A stretch of 64,000 bases of DNA from Mesorhizobium terrae (GCF_008727715.1 NZ_CP044218.1:5377501-5441500), one strand, 5' to 3'; shown: positions 54,142 to 63,364, numbered from the stretch's first letter. A program made the numbers and translations. The notes: generated by a model not told the origin, from the letters alone.

Positions 54142-54156
54142 TTTTTGGAACACGCC

Positions 54157-54750
54157 ATGGCCAGCAGACCGCAACTCGGGAAAAGTCAGCGCACACGTCT
54201 TCGTATCGCCGAGACCGCCCACGCGCTGTTCGAGCGCCACGGCTTCGACGCCGTGACCATGGAACAGATCGCCATCGAAGCCGACGTCGTACGCGGAACG
54301 CTTTACAACCACTTCCCGGTGAAGGAGGCCGTGCTCGTCGAATGGATGCACCTACGCCTGGCCGAAGATTTGGCCCCTTTGATAGGGCAGGTCATGACGC
54401 AGCGTTCATTTTCGGCCCGCATCTCGACCCTGCTGGACGCGTCCGCGTTATGGTGGGAGCAGCACCGGCAATACGCAGCCGCCTATCTCCGCTTTCGCTT
54501 CCAGCAATTGAAGCAAGGAGAGGCTGGGCAGACGTCCTCCGACATGGCCGCCGCCTATGCGGCTCTCATCGCCAAAGCCCAGGAGGTTGACGAAGTGCGC
54601 GTCGACGAATCCGCCATCCGGCTCGCCAACTATCTGCATTTCCTCATTCTCTACGCACTGATGACTTGGCTTGAAAGCCCGACGGCATCGTTGCGCGATG
54701 AGCTCGCGCATGCGTTCGAGTTCTTCATGCTCGGCGCGAAACCTCGTTGA
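54157..54750 (+). CDS. TetR family transcriptional regulator
   Basis: A 197-residue TetR protein. The helix-turn-helix spans about residues 12-58 (RLRIAETAHALFERHGFDAVTMEQIAIEADVVRGTLYNHFPVKE), with a helical ligand domain after it. The ATG at 54157 is preferred to 54145 because it begins the basic N-terminus, MASRPQLGKSQR. It heads a run of two membrane-protein genes on the same strand and probably controls them. The ligand is unknown. Confidence 0.9.
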   Translation: MASRPQLGKSQRTRLRIAETAHALFERHGFDAVTMEQIAIEADVVRGTLYNHFPVKEAVLVEWMHLRLAEDLAPLIGQVMTQRSFSARISTLLDASALWWEQHRQYAAAYLRFRFQQLKQGEAGQTSSDMAAAYAALIAKAQEVDEVRVDESAIRLANYLHFLILYALMTWLESPTASLRDELAHAFEFFMLGAKPR

Positions 54751-54781
54751 TCCATTTCCTCTTTTCATTGCGAGAAACAAT

Positions 54782-55192
54782 ATGACCATCAACTGGCCTG
54801 TAGCCGTTTGCGCCCTGATCGTCGCCGTCATCGGCGCGATGCACCTGGTGTACACGCTGTTCGGAACCGAACTTCATCCTCGCGAAGAAACGGCGCTGAA
54901 AACACTCCGCAGCGCGACACTGCGCGTCAGTCCCGGCGCATCGATGTGGCGCGCCTGGATTGGCTTCAACGCGAGCCACAGCCTGGGCCTGATCCTGTTC
55001 GGCGCGATTTACGGCTATCTGGCCTTGTTGCAGCCCGCGGTGCTCGAACTCCCCGCCTTGTCCGCGGTCGGCGCGGGGTTCCTGGCCACAATCGTGCTGA
55101 TTGCAAAGCGTTTCTGGTTCAGCGTGCCTTTCATCATCATGTCCGTAGCCTTGGTGCTCTATCTGGCCGGAATGGTGATGGCGCACGGATGA
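54782..55192 (+). CDS. four-TM membrane protein of unknown function
   Basis: A 136-residue protein with four hydrophobic segments, at about 4-24, 58-80, 84-105 and 110-133. MHLVYTLFGTELHP and ASMWRAWIGFNASHSLGLILFGAIYG are the most conserved-looking parts and match a family of small hypothetical inner-membrane proteins. It follows the TetR gene by 31 nt and is likely in the same transcript. No function can be assigned. Confidence 0.72.
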   Translation: MTINWPVAVCALIVAVIGAMHLVYTLFGTELHPREETALKTLRSATLRVSPGASMWRAWIGFNASHSLGLILFGAIYGYLALLQPAVLELPALSAVGAGFLATIVLIAKRFWFSVPFIIMSVALVLYLAGMVMAHG

Positions 55193-55383
55193 CCCGACGC
55201 GTCGGCTGACTTTCGAATTTCCAGACACCCCCGCCTTCAATTTTGGCGACGCGTTCTCCGTGGCCATCTCCGGCCATGGCCGCCACCCGCTGCGGGCGAC
55301 CGGCACCGGCGCCCGCATCGCCTGCGAGCCGCCTTCCACGGCCATTCAGTCCCATTCCATTCCCTTCACTCATGGAGAGCCAG

Positions 55384-56016
55384 ATGAAAACCGCCTCGCC
55401 CCAGCCTGTCGATCGCGCCCTCCTCGCCTGCGGCGTTGCGACTGCCCCGGTCTTCTACGCCGTCGTTGCCCTGCAACTGGCGCTGAGGCCGAGCCATGAC
55501 ATTCGGACCCAGCCTCTCAGCCTTCTTGCGCTGGGTGAGCTCGGCTGGATCCAGATCGCCAACTTTCTTTTGACCGGTTTTCTGGCGCTCGCTGGCGCGG
55601 TTGGGCTGCGCCGGGTTTTGCGTGACCAGCGCGGGAGCAGTGCTGGCCCCATCCTCGTCGGCCTTTACGGCCTTGGCATGATTGGGGCCGGATTGTTCGG
55701 CCCCGACCCGCTCCCTTCCCCGGGCCAAGCGCCGCAGATAAGCGCCACCGGCGCCTTGCATCTGGTGGCATTCCTGGTCTCGTTCCTGTCACTGATCGCG
55801 GCTTGCTTCGTCCTTGCGCGCCGGTTCAGTGCCGCGGGCAAGCCCGGCTGGATGGTCTACAGCATCGCCACGGCCCTGCTTGCCCCGGCGCTTGTTGCGA
55901 CAGGCATAGCCAATCCTTCCTTTGCCGGTGTGATTATCGGAGGCGCCGGCGTCGTGCTCTTCGGCTGGTTTTCGCTCGTCTCTTTCGAGCTTCGCGACTC
56001 AAACGTCGTGTCGTGA
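55384..56016 (+). CDS. DUF998 family membrane protein
   Basis: A 210-residue protein with about six helices, matching DUF998: SHDIRTQPLSLLALGELGWIQIANFLLTG is the typical periplasmic loop plus second helix, and AALLAPALVATG-like segments follow. The ATG at 55384 is preceded by GGAGAG and is preferred over 55372 and over the long upstream frame. It is probably the third gene of the TetR-controlled run, 191 nt after the four-TM gene. The function is unknown. Confidence 0.8.
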   Translation: MKTASPQPVDRALLACGVATAPVFYAVVALQLALRPSHDIRTQPLSLLALGELGWIQIANFLLTGFLALAGAVGLRRVLRDQRGSSAGPILVGLYGLGMIGAGLFGPDPLPSPGQAPQISATGALHLVAFLVSFLSLIAACFVLARRFSAAGKPGWMVYSIATALLAPALVATGIANPSFAGVIIGGAGVVLFGWFSLVSFELRDSNVVS

Positions 56017-56108
56017 GACTTGCCCAGCGCGGCACCAATTCGTCTTCCTGGACCACGCCCTTATTGGTCCTGAAAAAGGCTACGCGCGCCGGCATCGAAC
56101 GAAGCGCA

Positions 56109-56136
56109 GGCTGCAACTGAATTGCAAGTTGCAGCC
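56109..56136. repeat. hairpin downstream of DUF998 gene
   Basis: A 10-bp perfect stem (GGCTGCAACT and its complement) with an 8-nt loop, about 90 nt after the DUF998 stop. It has no T run, so it is at best a weak terminator. Confidence 0.4.
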
Positions 56137-56206
56137 CTGAATCGGAAAATCCGCCCGGGACATCAACCGCCTCGTCACAGCGCGTGTCATCGCTCTTGAA
56201 TTAATT

Positions 56207-56214
56207 GAACGTTC
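56207..56214. promoter_or_regulatory. candidate TetR operator core, leucine-catabolism locus
   Basis: GAACGTTC is a perfect 8-bp palindrome within an AT-rich stretch (TTGAACGTTCGTTTTATTA), 30 nt before the TetR start codon. Such ACGTTCGTTT-type sites are common for TetR regulators. Autoregulation together with the dehydrogenase gene is inferred. Confidence 0.4.
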
Positions 56215-56244
56215 GTTTTATTATCCTCCAATCGGGAGGAGACG

Positions 56245-56877
56245 ATGGCGAGAACAACGGGCTCTGACGGCGGCAGGACGCAGGCGGCGATCCGGGATGC
56301 GGCGCTGTCGCTGATCGCGCGTCACGGCTACGAGGCCGTCTCCATGCGCCAGCTGGCCGCCGAGGTGGGCGTGCAGGCCGCCGCGCTCTACCGCTATTTC
56401 CCGACCAAGGAAGACCTGCTCTACACGCTGATGCAGGACCATATGAACGGGCTGATCGCGGCCTGGGAAGGCGCACGCCCCGCCACGGTCGACCCGACGG
56501 CGCGGCTTGCCGCCTATGTCGAAAACCACATCGCCTTCCACATCGAGCGCCGCTCCTCGACGCATGTCTCCAACATGGAACTGCGCAGCCTCGCGCCGGA
56601 GCGGCTGACCCACATCCTGAAACTGCGCACGGCTTACGAGAAGGAATTGCGCACCATCCTGCGCGACGGCGCCGAGAAGGGCGTCTTTGCCGTCGACGAT
56701 ATCGGCCTCACCGCCATGGCACTGATCCAGATGATGACCGGCGTCATCGTCTGGTACCGGCCGGGCGAGCGGCTGTCGATCGACGGCGTCACCGAAACCT
56801 ACCTATCCATGACCATGCGCCTTGTCGGCGCGCCACAGCCTGCTGGGGAGCAAAGGCATGTACACGCACACGCTTAA
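56245..56877 (+). CDS. TetR family regulator of the leucine/isovalerate locus
   Basis: A 210-residue TetR protein. The helix-turn-helix (about 12-58) reads [45 protein letters not shown], with a ligand domain resembling fatty-acid- and CoA-responsive members. A good GGGAGGAG ribosome binding site lies upstream. Its end overlaps the isovaleryl-CoA dehydrogenase start by 20 nt, so the two are one transcript and acyl-CoA sensing is plausible. The histidine-containing tail (QRHVHAHA) falls in the overlap. Confidence 0.9.
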   Translation: MARTTGSDGGRTQAAIRDAALSLIARHGYEAVSMRQLAAEVGVQAAALYRYFPTKEDLLYTLMQDHMNGLIAAWEGARPATVDPTARLAAYVENHIAFHIERRSSTHVSNMELRSLAPERLTHILKLRTAYEKELRTILRDGAEKGVFAVDDIGLTAMALIQMMTGVIVWYRPGERLSIDGVTETYLSMTMRLVGAPQPAGEQRHVHAHA

Positions 56878-58021
56878 TTTCGGATTGAACGAGGACGTCG
56901 AGGCAATCCGAGACCTGACGCGGCGCTTTGCCCAGGACAGGATCGCGCCGCTGGCGGCCGAGATCGATACCAGCAACGAATTTCCGCCGCATCTTTGGCC
57001 CGAACTCGGCGCACTCGGCCTGCTCGGCATGACCGCCGATCCGGACTATGGCGGCTCGGGCATGGGCTATCTGGCGCATGTGGTGGCGATGGAGGAGATC
57101 AGCCGTGCCTCGGCCTCGGTCGGGCTCTCCTACGGTGCGCATTCCAACCTGTGCGTCAACCAGATCAACCGCTGGGCAACGCCGGCGCAGAAGGAAAAAT
57201 ACCTGCCCAAGCTCTGTTCGGGCGAGCATGTCGGCGCGCTCGCCATGTCGGAGCCGGGTGCCGGCTCGGACGTGGTGTCGCTGCGCCTGCGCGCCGACAA
57301 GAAGAACGACCGCTATGTGCTGAACGGCACCAAGATGTGGATCACCAACGGCCCCGACGCCGAGACCATGGTGGTTTATGCCAAAACCGACCCGGAGCGG
57401 CATTCGCGCGGCATCACCGCTTTCATCATCGAGAAGAGCTTTGCGGGGTTCTCGGTGGCGCAGAAGCTGGACAAGCTCGGCATGCGCGGCTCCAACACCG
57501 GCGAACTGGTGTTCGAAAACGTCGAGGTGCCATTCGAGAACGTGCTGCACGAGGAAGGGCGCGGCGTGGAGGTTTTGATGTCCGGCCTCGACTATGAGCG
57601 CACGGTGCTGGCCGGCGGCCCGCTCGGCATCATGGCCGCCTGCATGGACGTGGCGATGCCCTATGTGCACGAGCGCAAGCAGTTCGGCCAGCAGATCGGC
57701 ACCTTCCAGCTGGTGCAGGGCAAACTCGCCGACATGTATACGACCATGAATGCCTGCCGCGCTTACGTCTATGCCGTGGCGGCCGCCTGCGACCGCAAGG
57801 AGACGACCCGCAAGGACGCCGCCGGCTGCATCCTTTTTGCCGCGGAAAAGGCGACCTTGATGGCGCTGGACGCGATCCAGCTGCTTGGCGGCAACGGCTA
57901 CATCAACGACTATGCGACCGGCCGCCTGCTGCGCGACGCCAAGTTGTACGAGATCGGCGCCGGCACCTCAGAAATCCGCCGCTGGCTGATCGGCCGCGAG
58001 ATGATGGCGGAGGCGATCTGA
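56858..58021 (+). CDS. isovaleryl-CoA dehydrogenase
   Basis: A 387-residue acyl-CoA dehydrogenase. [15 protein letters not shown] and [11 protein letters not shown] are FAD/substrate motifs, and the catalytic glutamate lies in [15 protein letters not shown], the position specific to isovaleryl-CoA dehydrogenases. The C-terminal [34 protein letters not shown] is canonical. It oxidises isovaleryl-CoA to 3-methylcrotonyl-CoA in leucine catabolism. The start at 56858 lies inside the TetR gene. The carboxylase beta subunit that uses its product is encoded 3 kb downstream. Confidence 0.92.
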   Translation: MYTHTLNFGLNEDVEAIRDLTRRFAQDRIAPLAAEIDTSNEFPPHLWPELGALGLLGMTADPDYGGSGMGYLAHVVAMEEISRASASVGLSYGAHSNLCVNQINRWATPAQKEKYLPKLCSGEHVGALAMSEPGAGSDVVSLRLRADKKNDRYVLNGTKMWITNGPDAETMVVYAKTDPERHSRGITAFIIEKSFAGFSVAQKLDKLGMRGSNTGELVFENVEVPFENVLHEEGRGVEVLMSGLDYERTVLAGGPLGIMAACMDVAMPYVHERKQFGQQIGTFQLVQGKLADMYTTMNACRAYVYAVAAACDRKETTRKDAAGCILFAAEKATLMALDAIQLLGGNGYINDYATGRLLRDAKLYEIGAGTSEIRRWLIGREMMAEAI

Positions 58022-58061
58022 GATGAAGCCCGCGCGACATTTCCGCCGCGCGGGCTGTCTT

Positions 58062-59210
58062 CTAGCGCTCGGACAGCGCGATGGCTTTCGCTTTCGCCCA
58101 TCGGCCAAGCACCTGACGCTCTTCAGCGGTGGCCAGGCGATTACCGTGGCCGCGCACCTGCACCACATGGTGCTGGCGATTGAGCTCGATGGTGAGCAGA
58201 CGCTTGATGTTGCCCTCCACGCAGCGACGCAACGACCAGATCGAAGCCTGCCCGGAGATGCACTTCTGCGCGTAGCTGGACACGCAGTGATGCATGGCGC
58301 GGGACTCGGCCACGAGCTCGTCGGCGGTGACGAGTTGCGTCACCGTGAACTGCTCCTTACGCACGCGCACCTCCCCCGCCGTCGGCTTCCAGCTCCAGTC
58401 GTCGAGCGGCGAACCGGCCCAACGCCCCTCGGGCTCGCCGCCCGCTGCCCGGAAGGCCCGGCGCCGGGCCGCCTCGATGCGAGCGATAGTCTCGAGGTCG
58501 CGATGCCACTCGGCCATCTGGCGCTGCAGCGAGGCGAGCGTACGGCCGTTGAGGCTGTAGCCGGGCTCCCGCTCGCGCCGCGCGGCAAGGTAGTCGCAGA
58601 GATCGTCGATCTCCGCGATGGTCGCCACGTTCACGCAGAAGAAGCGTGCCACCTCGCGCCAGAAGACGAAGCCGGCACGCGGCGTCCGCGCGATCTTCGA
58701 ACGGGCAATGCGCAGCGCCGAGCCGAGGTCGCCGGTGTAGGAGCGGGCCACGGCCAGCCAGATCGCCTCGTCGAAACCGAGATCGCCGGGCGAGTTGAGG
58801 AACCAGTGGACTTCCTTGCGGGAAAGCCACGTTCGCGCCTCCTCCTTCCACAGCGAACGACCGCGCGCGGCAACCACGTACCAGCGCCGGCGCAGCGCGA
58901 TTTCGTCGGCGTCGAGACCGGAACCGTCGAGCCAGATTTCTTCCAGCGCATAGGGAACCGGGTAGAGCGCGAAGAGATGGCGTGCCGCGGCCAGCTGCAG
59001 GCGTGCGGCATCGCGCGTCTTCAACATGGGGCGCCATGCCTCGGGTTCGCGGGCCATGACGCCGGCGAACCCTTGCCCGGCGTCGTTCAGCGCACGCGCG
59101 AAGTCCGGAGCCGGACGCGGCGCGCGCTGGACACGCCGCAGCGTCGCTTCATAGCAGGCAATGCGTTCGCGCTCGGCCTCGCGCCGGCGCTTGATCGTGG
59201 ACTTGGCCAT
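58062..59210 (-). CDS. PcfJ-like protein
   Basis: A 382-residue protein. The C-terminal third carries the PcfJ-family pattern: ELVAESRAMHHCVSSYAQKC (H307-H308-C309 and C317), SIWSLRR, LTIELN (339-344) and QVRGHGNR (351-358), then a conserved tryptophan. The N-terminal 280 residues are helical and rich in Arg/Trp. PcfJ was named from conjugative plasmids but its biochemical role is unknown. It lies antisense inside the leucine-catabolic locus, with a small partner gene upstream, and looks like an insertion. No transfer genes are nearby. Confidence 0.78.
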   Translation of the reverse strand: MAKSTIKRRREAERERIACYEATLRRVQRAPRPAPDFARALNDAGQGFAGVMAREPEAWRPMLKTRDAARLQLAAARHLFALYPVPYALEEIWLDGSGLDADEIALRRRWYVVAARGRSLWKEEARTWLSRKEVHWFLNSPGDLGFDEAIWLAVARSYTGDLGSALRIARSKIARTPRAGFVFWREVARFFCVNVATIAEIDDLCDYLAARREREPGYSLNGRTLASLQRQMAEWHRDLETIARIEAARRRAFRAAGGEPEGRWAGSPLDDWSWKPTAGEVRVRKEQFTVTQLVTADELVAESRAMHHCVSSYAQKCISGQASIWSLRRCVEGNIKRLLTIELNRQHHVVQVRGHGNRLATAEERQVLGRWAKAKAIALSER

Positions 59211-59465
59211 GGCCGTTCATCCTTGGTGAAACCCTGTCAGCCGGACGCGCGTCGAGCGCCGGCACGGAATGTGTCGATCTCGGTCTCGCGGTCATGGACG
59301 GGTCTCCTTTCGGTTGAACGGGGCGGCTCTCTAGGCCGCCAACGGATTTCGGGCAAGTGCGGAAAGAGTATTGTTTCCAATGCGATAAGTGCCTGTTGCA
59401 TTCGCGCAACTGAGGCTTTGGACAAACCGGTGGCGTCGGCGGGGAGCACCTGGCTCCCCGCCGTT

Positions 59466-59858
59466 TCAGTTGAAGCCGCGCGGCGCTTCGAACGTCGGCT
59501 TCACCACCACCTGGTGCGCGTCGCGCCACAGCACTTCGCGGTGGCGGTCGATCCTGACCGCCCGCACCGGCAAGCCGCCCTCTTCGATCAGCCAGGCGCA
59601 ATAATGCGCCCGGGCGATCATCTCGCGCGCGTCGTGGTCGAACCAGCACACGCCCCAGATCGAGTTGCGCCGCTTGAAATGGCGCGCCACCCGGCCCGGC
59701 ACCGGCAGGTGCTCGTTGAACCATTCGAACTCGTCGTAGAGCTCGCGCAGAATCCAGTCCGGCGCGCCGATCCGGTGGAGATACCAGGACGCCCGGAAGA
59801 AGCCGGTCTCCACCCGGCTGTCGGGGTGGATAAGCGGCGTGACGAACCGCACATACAT
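59466..59858 (-). CDS. hypothetical protein paired with PcfJ-like gene
   Basis: A 130-residue soluble protein rich in Trp, His and Arg: MYVRFVTPLIHPDSRVETGFF, then LRELYDEFEWFNEHLP, SIWGVCWFDHDAREMIARAHYCAWLIEEGG and a C-terminal VVVKPTFEAPRGF. The cysteines and histidines in the middle could bind metal. I do not recognise a named domain. It is 255 nt upstream of the PcfJ-like gene on the same strand, so the two probably function together. Confidence 0.7.
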   Translation of the reverse strand: MYVRFVTPLIHPDSRVETGFFRASWYLHRIGAPDWILRELYDEFEWFNEHLPVPGRVARHFKRRNSIWGVCWFDHDAREMIARAHYCAWLIEEGGLPVRAVRIDRHREVLWRDAHQVVVKPTFEAPRGFN

Positions 59859-60179
59859 GATGACACTGGCGGCGCCGCGCGCCGCTCCTCAAACTTGCTG
59901 ATGTTTCTGGCTAAAAAGTCGCCGCCCTCAGGCGGCTTGCTCGCACGCCCGAGGCAGACATTCGCGGGAAAGCAGAATTCTGCTTTTCATCGTCGCCTCC
60001 ATCACAGTGTCATGCGCGACCAGACAGACGAGGCTTCGCGCGGGGCGTGGCCAATACATCGAAACGATTTGCGCCGCAAGGCCGGTCTGCCGAGAAATCG
60101 CGACGAAACTATAGTAAAACGCCGAAATGTTCCCTATAAGTTCCTCATACGTTCAAATGGAGCGTATTGGGGGGACATC
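59859..60179. other. intergenic region upstream of DUF1444-like gene
   Basis: 321 bp without a gene. It contains an 18-bp perfect palindrome at 59969-59986, a GCCGCC-CTCA-GGCGGC hairpin near 59923-59938, and an AT-richer part from about 60100 that should hold the promoter of the exported-protein gene. Confidence 0.55.
59969..59986. repeat. 18-bp perfect palindrome
   Basis: AAAGCAGAATTCTGCTTT is its own reverse complement. It lies between the divergent hypothetical gene (starts 59858) and the DUF1444-like gene (starts 60180). It is long for chance and could be an operator for either. Confidence 0.6.
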
Positions 60180-61073
60180 ATGAAACTGAAACAGCTCTTG
60201 AAGCTATTGATCCCGCTCGGGCTTCTGGTCGCGGTTCCGCTCGCGGTTTCGAGCCCGGTCTCGGCGGCGCAGCAGCAGGGTTATGCAACGGTCGAGCAGC
60301 TGGCGGCGGCGGTAGAAAAGCGCCTGCGCAAGGATGGCCGCTTTGTCGACATCAAGCCCAATCCCGACGACCCCGCGCAGATCGATCTTTCGCGCAAGAA
60401 CGGCGAAGGCGGCCGCATCCGCATCGACGTGACCTACCTGCTCGACCAGGTCCGGGGCCTTCCACCGGCGGAGGCCGGAGAAGCGATCGAGACCTTCATC
60501 GGCGCTTTCGCCACCCTGCAAGAGGGGTACACCAGCGATCCGGCGCGGATTTTCGCCAATGTGCGCTCCAAGGGCTACCTCATGCAAAGCGGGGGAGACC
60601 TGACAAAGCGCGCGGTTTTCCAGGAACTGGCTGGCGATCTGATCGTGCTCTACCAGATGGACGAGCCGACGGCGCTGCGCACGCTCGACCGCTCGGAAAC
60701 CGGCGGCCGCAGCCTCGAGGAACTTGCCGAACTCGGCCGCAAGAACCTGAAAGAGCAGATCAAGAAGGTGATCGAGCAGCGGATCGGCGACGATGTGTCG
60801 GTGTTCGAGATCGACGGCAATGCGCCGCTTTCGGCCGCCCTGCTGCTGTCGGACTGGTTCCACGGTTATGTCGCCAAGAGATTCCCCGGCGGCTATTTTC
60901 TGGGCGTGCCGGAGCGCGACTTCGTCATCGCGTTCAACAAGAATGCGCCGCAAGGGCTGCAAATGGCGCGCCAGCTCATGGACGAGTTCACCAAGGACGA
61001 CCAGAATATCATGTCGCCGCTGCTTTACGAGCGGCGCGGCGGCAAGCTCGCGGTCGTGCACGAACCCATTTGA
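60180..61073 (+). CDS. DUF1444-like exported protein
   Basis: A 297-residue protein with a signal peptide (MKLKQLLKLLIPLGLLVAVPLAVSSPVSA, cut near 30). The YtpQ/DUF1444-like core follows: KRLRKDGRFVDIKPNPDDP near the start, the central DLIVLYQMDEPTALRTL, and the C-terminal SAALLLSDWF...VPERDFVIAFNKN. Its role is unknown. The frame is open back to 58023, but that part is antisense to the PcfJ genes; ATG 60180 follows a GGGGGG stretch and begins the signal peptide. It precedes the carboxylase gene by 12 nt, so both are likely in one operon. Confidence 0.78.
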   Translation: MKLKQLLKLLIPLGLLVAVPLAVSSPVSAAQQQGYATVEQLAAAVEKRLRKDGRFVDIKPNPDDPAQIDLSRKNGEGGRIRIDVTYLLDQVRGLPPAEAGEAIETFIGAFATLQEGYTSDPARIFANVRSKGYLMQSGGDLTKRAVFQELAGDLIVLYQMDEPTALRTLDRSETGGRSLEELAELGRKNLKEQIKKVIEQRIGDDVSVFEIDGNAPLSAALLLSDWFHGYVAKRFPGGYFLGVPERDFVIAFNKNAPQGLQMARQLMDEFTKDDQNIMSPLLYERRGGKLAVVHEPI

Positions 61074-61085
61074 AACGAGGTCTTA

Positions 61086-62693
61086 ATGCCAGCGCTCACC
61101 TCTTCGGTCTCCACCTCCTCCGAAACCTTCCGCGCCAATGCCGAGCGCATGCGGGCGCTGGTCGCCGACATTTCGGACAAGGCGGCAACGGTCCAACGCG
61201 GCGGGACGGAAGAGGCGCGCGCCCGCCACACCCAGCGCGGCAAGCTGTTGCCTCGCGACCGGCTGGCGCAACTCCTGGACACCGGCTCGCCCTTCCTGGA
61301 GATCGGCCAGTTCGCCGCCTGGGGCATGTATGACGATGCCATTTCCGCCGCCGGCATGATCGCCGGCATCGGACGCATCGAAGGCCGCGAGGTGATGGTG
61401 GTGGTGAACGACGCTACCGTGAAGGGTGGTACCTATTATCCCGTCACGGTGAAGAAGCACCTCAGGGCGCAGGAGATCGCGCTGCAGAACAGGTTGCCTT
61501 GCGTCTATCTGGTCGATTCCGGCGGCGCCAACCTGCCCAACCAGGACGAGGTGTTTCCCGACCGCGAGCATTTCGGCCGCATCTTCTACAACCAGGCCAA
61601 TATGAGCGCCGCCGGCATCCCGCAGATCGCCTGCGTGATGGGTTCCTGCACGGCCGGCGGCGCCTATGTACCGGCGATGGCGGATGAATCGATCATGGTG
61701 CGCAAGCAAGCGACCATCTTCCTCGGCGGCCCGCCGCTGGTTAAGGCGGCGACCGGCGAGGATGTCAGCGCCGAGGAACTGGGCGGCGCCGATTTGCACA
61801 CGCGCCAAAGCGGCGTCGCCGACCACTATGCGATGGACGACGAACACGCGCTGGCGATCTGCCGCCGCATCGTGCGCAACCTCAACCGCAAAAAGGAGAG
61901 CGGCCTCGACTTGCGCCAGCCCGTGGCGCCGCTCTACGACCCACGCGAAATCCTCGGCATCGTGCCGACGGATCTGCGCCAGCCCTATGACGTGCGCGAG
62001 GTGATCGCGCGCATCGTCGACGGCTCGGAGCTGGACGAGTTCAAGCAGAATTACGGCACCACGCTGGTCACCGGCTTTGCCCATATCCATGGCATGCCTG
62101 TCGGCATCATCGCCAACAATGGCGTGCTGTTTTCGGAGAGCGCTGTGAAGGGCGCACATTTCATCGAACTGTGCTGCCAGCGCAAGATCCCGCTGGTGTT
62201 CCTGCAGAACATCACCGGCTTCATGGTCGGCAAGAAATACGAGGCCGGCGGCATCGCCAAGGATGGCGCCAAGCTGGTGACGGCGGTGGCGACCGCGCAG
62301 GTGCCGAAGGTGACGATGATCATCGGCGGCTCGTTCGGCGCCGGCAATTACGGCATGTGCGGGCGCGCCTATTCGCCCCGCTTCCTGTGGATGTGGCCCA
62401 ATGCGCGCATCTCGGTGATGGGCGGCGAGCAGGCGGCGATGGTGCTGGCGCTGGTGCGGCGCGAGAACATCGAGCGCAAGGGCGGCAGCTGGACGGCCGC
62501 GGAAGAGGCCGAATTCAAGCGCCCAACGCTGGAAAAATACGAGCGCGAGGGCCACCCGCTCTATTCATCCGCAAGGCTTTGGGACGACGGCATCATCGAC
62601 CCGGTAAGGTCACGCGAGGTGCTGGCGCTTTCGCTGTCGGCCGCGCTCAACGCGCCGATCCCCGACACGAAATTCGGCGTGTTCAGGATGTGA
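61086..62693 (+). CDS. methylcrotonyl-CoA carboxylase beta (carboxyltransferase) subunit
   Basis: A 535-residue carboxyltransferase. [59 protein letters not shown] and [21 protein letters not shown] are MCC-beta hallmarks, ending [11 protein letters not shown]. With a biotin-carrying alpha subunit it makes 3-methylglutaconyl-CoA in leucine catabolism. The alpha-subunit gene is not in this window and may lie to the right. It follows the exported-protein gene closely. Confidence 0.93.
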   Translation: MPALTSSVSTSSETFRANAERMRALVADISDKAATVQRGGTEEARARHTQRGKLLPRDRLAQLLDTGSPFLEIGQFAAWGMYDDAISAAGMIAGIGRIEGREVMVVVNDATVKGGTYYPVTVKKHLRAQEIALQNRLPCVYLVDSGGANLPNQDEVFPDREHFGRIFYNQANMSAAGIPQIACVMGSCTAGGAYVPAMADESIMVRKQATIFLGGPPLVKAATGEDVSAEELGGADLHTRQSGVADHYAMDDEHALAICRRIVRNLNRKKESGLDLRQPVAPLYDPREILGIVPTDLRQPYDVREVIARIVDGSELDEFKQNYGTTLVTGFAHIHGMPVGIIANNGVLFSESAVKGAHFIELCCQRKIPLVFLQNITGFMVGKKYEAGGIAKDGAKLVTAVATAQVPKVTMIIGGSFGAGNYGMCGRAYSPRFLWMWPNARISVMGGEQAAMVLALVRRENIERKGGSWTAAEEAEFKRPTLEKYEREGHPLYSSARLWDDGIIDPVRSREVLALSLSAALNAPIPDTKFGVFRM

Positions 62694-62812
62694 CGCCGTG
62701 CACTTGTTTTCACCGAAGCCAATACAGTGCTGTTCAAATGGGCCAGTCGAAGAATTGCATTGCCCGACAGCGACAATTTCTTCTATTGATTACGGTGTTC
62801 AATATTGGGCAC

Positions 62813-63199
62813 ATGGGGATAAATTTGCGACATCTTCGTTCTTTGAATATTTCCGTTCTGGCTTGCATGCTTCTTGCAGCGACTTCAAACATAACAACCG
62901 CCGGATCATTGGCGGGAAATCAGGGCGACAAGCGGTTCCCTCCGACTTTGCCGGACAATCCGAAAGACCCCTGCACCAAAGCGTGGAAGGCCTATGTGGC
63001 GGCTGGAGGCCACTCAGCCTACGCAATCACGCCCTATTCTCGCGTGCGGGATATCTTCGTCATTTGCGGCAATTCGTTGAACGCAAAGACGCAGGCGGCT
63101 GCGGAAGAAAAGGCGATGGCAAGCTGCGTGAGGACCCGCGACAGTTACAAGGGCAAGATCAACATAGGCGGCAGCTGCGAGATCGCGGCTTCGAAGTAA
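62813..63199 (+). CDS. small exported cysteine-containing protein, hypothetical
   Basis: A 128-residue protein with a signal-peptide-like start (MGINLRHLRSLNISVLACMLLAATSNITTA) and four cysteines in the mature part: DPCTKAWKAYVAAGGHSAYA, IFVICGNSLNAKTQAAAEEKAMASCVRT and GGSCEIAAS. The spacing suggests two disulfides. The pattern is reminiscent of small secreted DUF4189-like proteins, but I do not recognise it with certainty. ATG 62738 is an alternative start that adds 25 residues. Its AT content is higher than that of the neighbouring mccB, which may mean transfer. Confidence 0.65.
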   Translation: MGINLRHLRSLNISVLACMLLAATSNITTAGSLAGNQGDKRFPPTLPDNPKDPCTKAWKAYVAAGGHSAYAITPYSRVRDIFVICGNSLNAKTQAAAEEKAMASCVRTRDSYKGKINIGGSCEIAASK

Positions 63200-63310
63200 G
63201 CCGCGCGCGTCTCTCCGGCCGCAAAGCCGCGTTGCTAAGTCCAGCTGCGTGCCGGCCTTGCCATGATGGTGGCGGCCGGCACTACGGGGCAAGTGTCGAT
63301 GCTCGGCCCG

Positions 63311-63364
63311 AGCGCCGCATTCGACGTGCAAATCCCGGACGCGACGTTCGGCGTGTTTGGGATG
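63311..63364 (+). pseudogene. remnant resembling the C-terminus of the mccB product
   Basis: In frame, 18 codons read SAAFDVQIPDATFGVFGM. Against the last 18 residues of the carboxyltransferase ([18 protein letters not shown]) 11 are identical. It lies about 620 bp beyond the mccB stop and continues without a stop. It looks like a degraded duplicate of the mccB 3' end, separated from it by the small exported-protein gene. Confidence 0.5.

Larger units (their letters stand above)
53588..54156. other. 569-bp intergenic region with inverted repeats
   Basis: No open frame here looks coding. It contains a 16-bp-arm inverted repeat at 53737-53789 and two inverted 14-bp repeats (53959-53972 and 54128-54141), the second of which lies just before the TetR start. 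The promoter of the TetR operon must lie in its right part, which is AT-rich. Confidence 0.6.

Noticed and set aside
55193..55383. Open frame before the DUF998 gene that might be a gene remnant
   Set aside because: The frame (open from about 55179 to 55499) gives a plausible-looking peptide but no family was recognised, and high GC alone can explain its length.
58023..60179. Upstream extension of the DUF1444-like gene back to 58023
   Set aside because: The frame is open only because it is antisense to the PcfJ-like pair. The signal peptide and ribosome binding site place the start at 60180.
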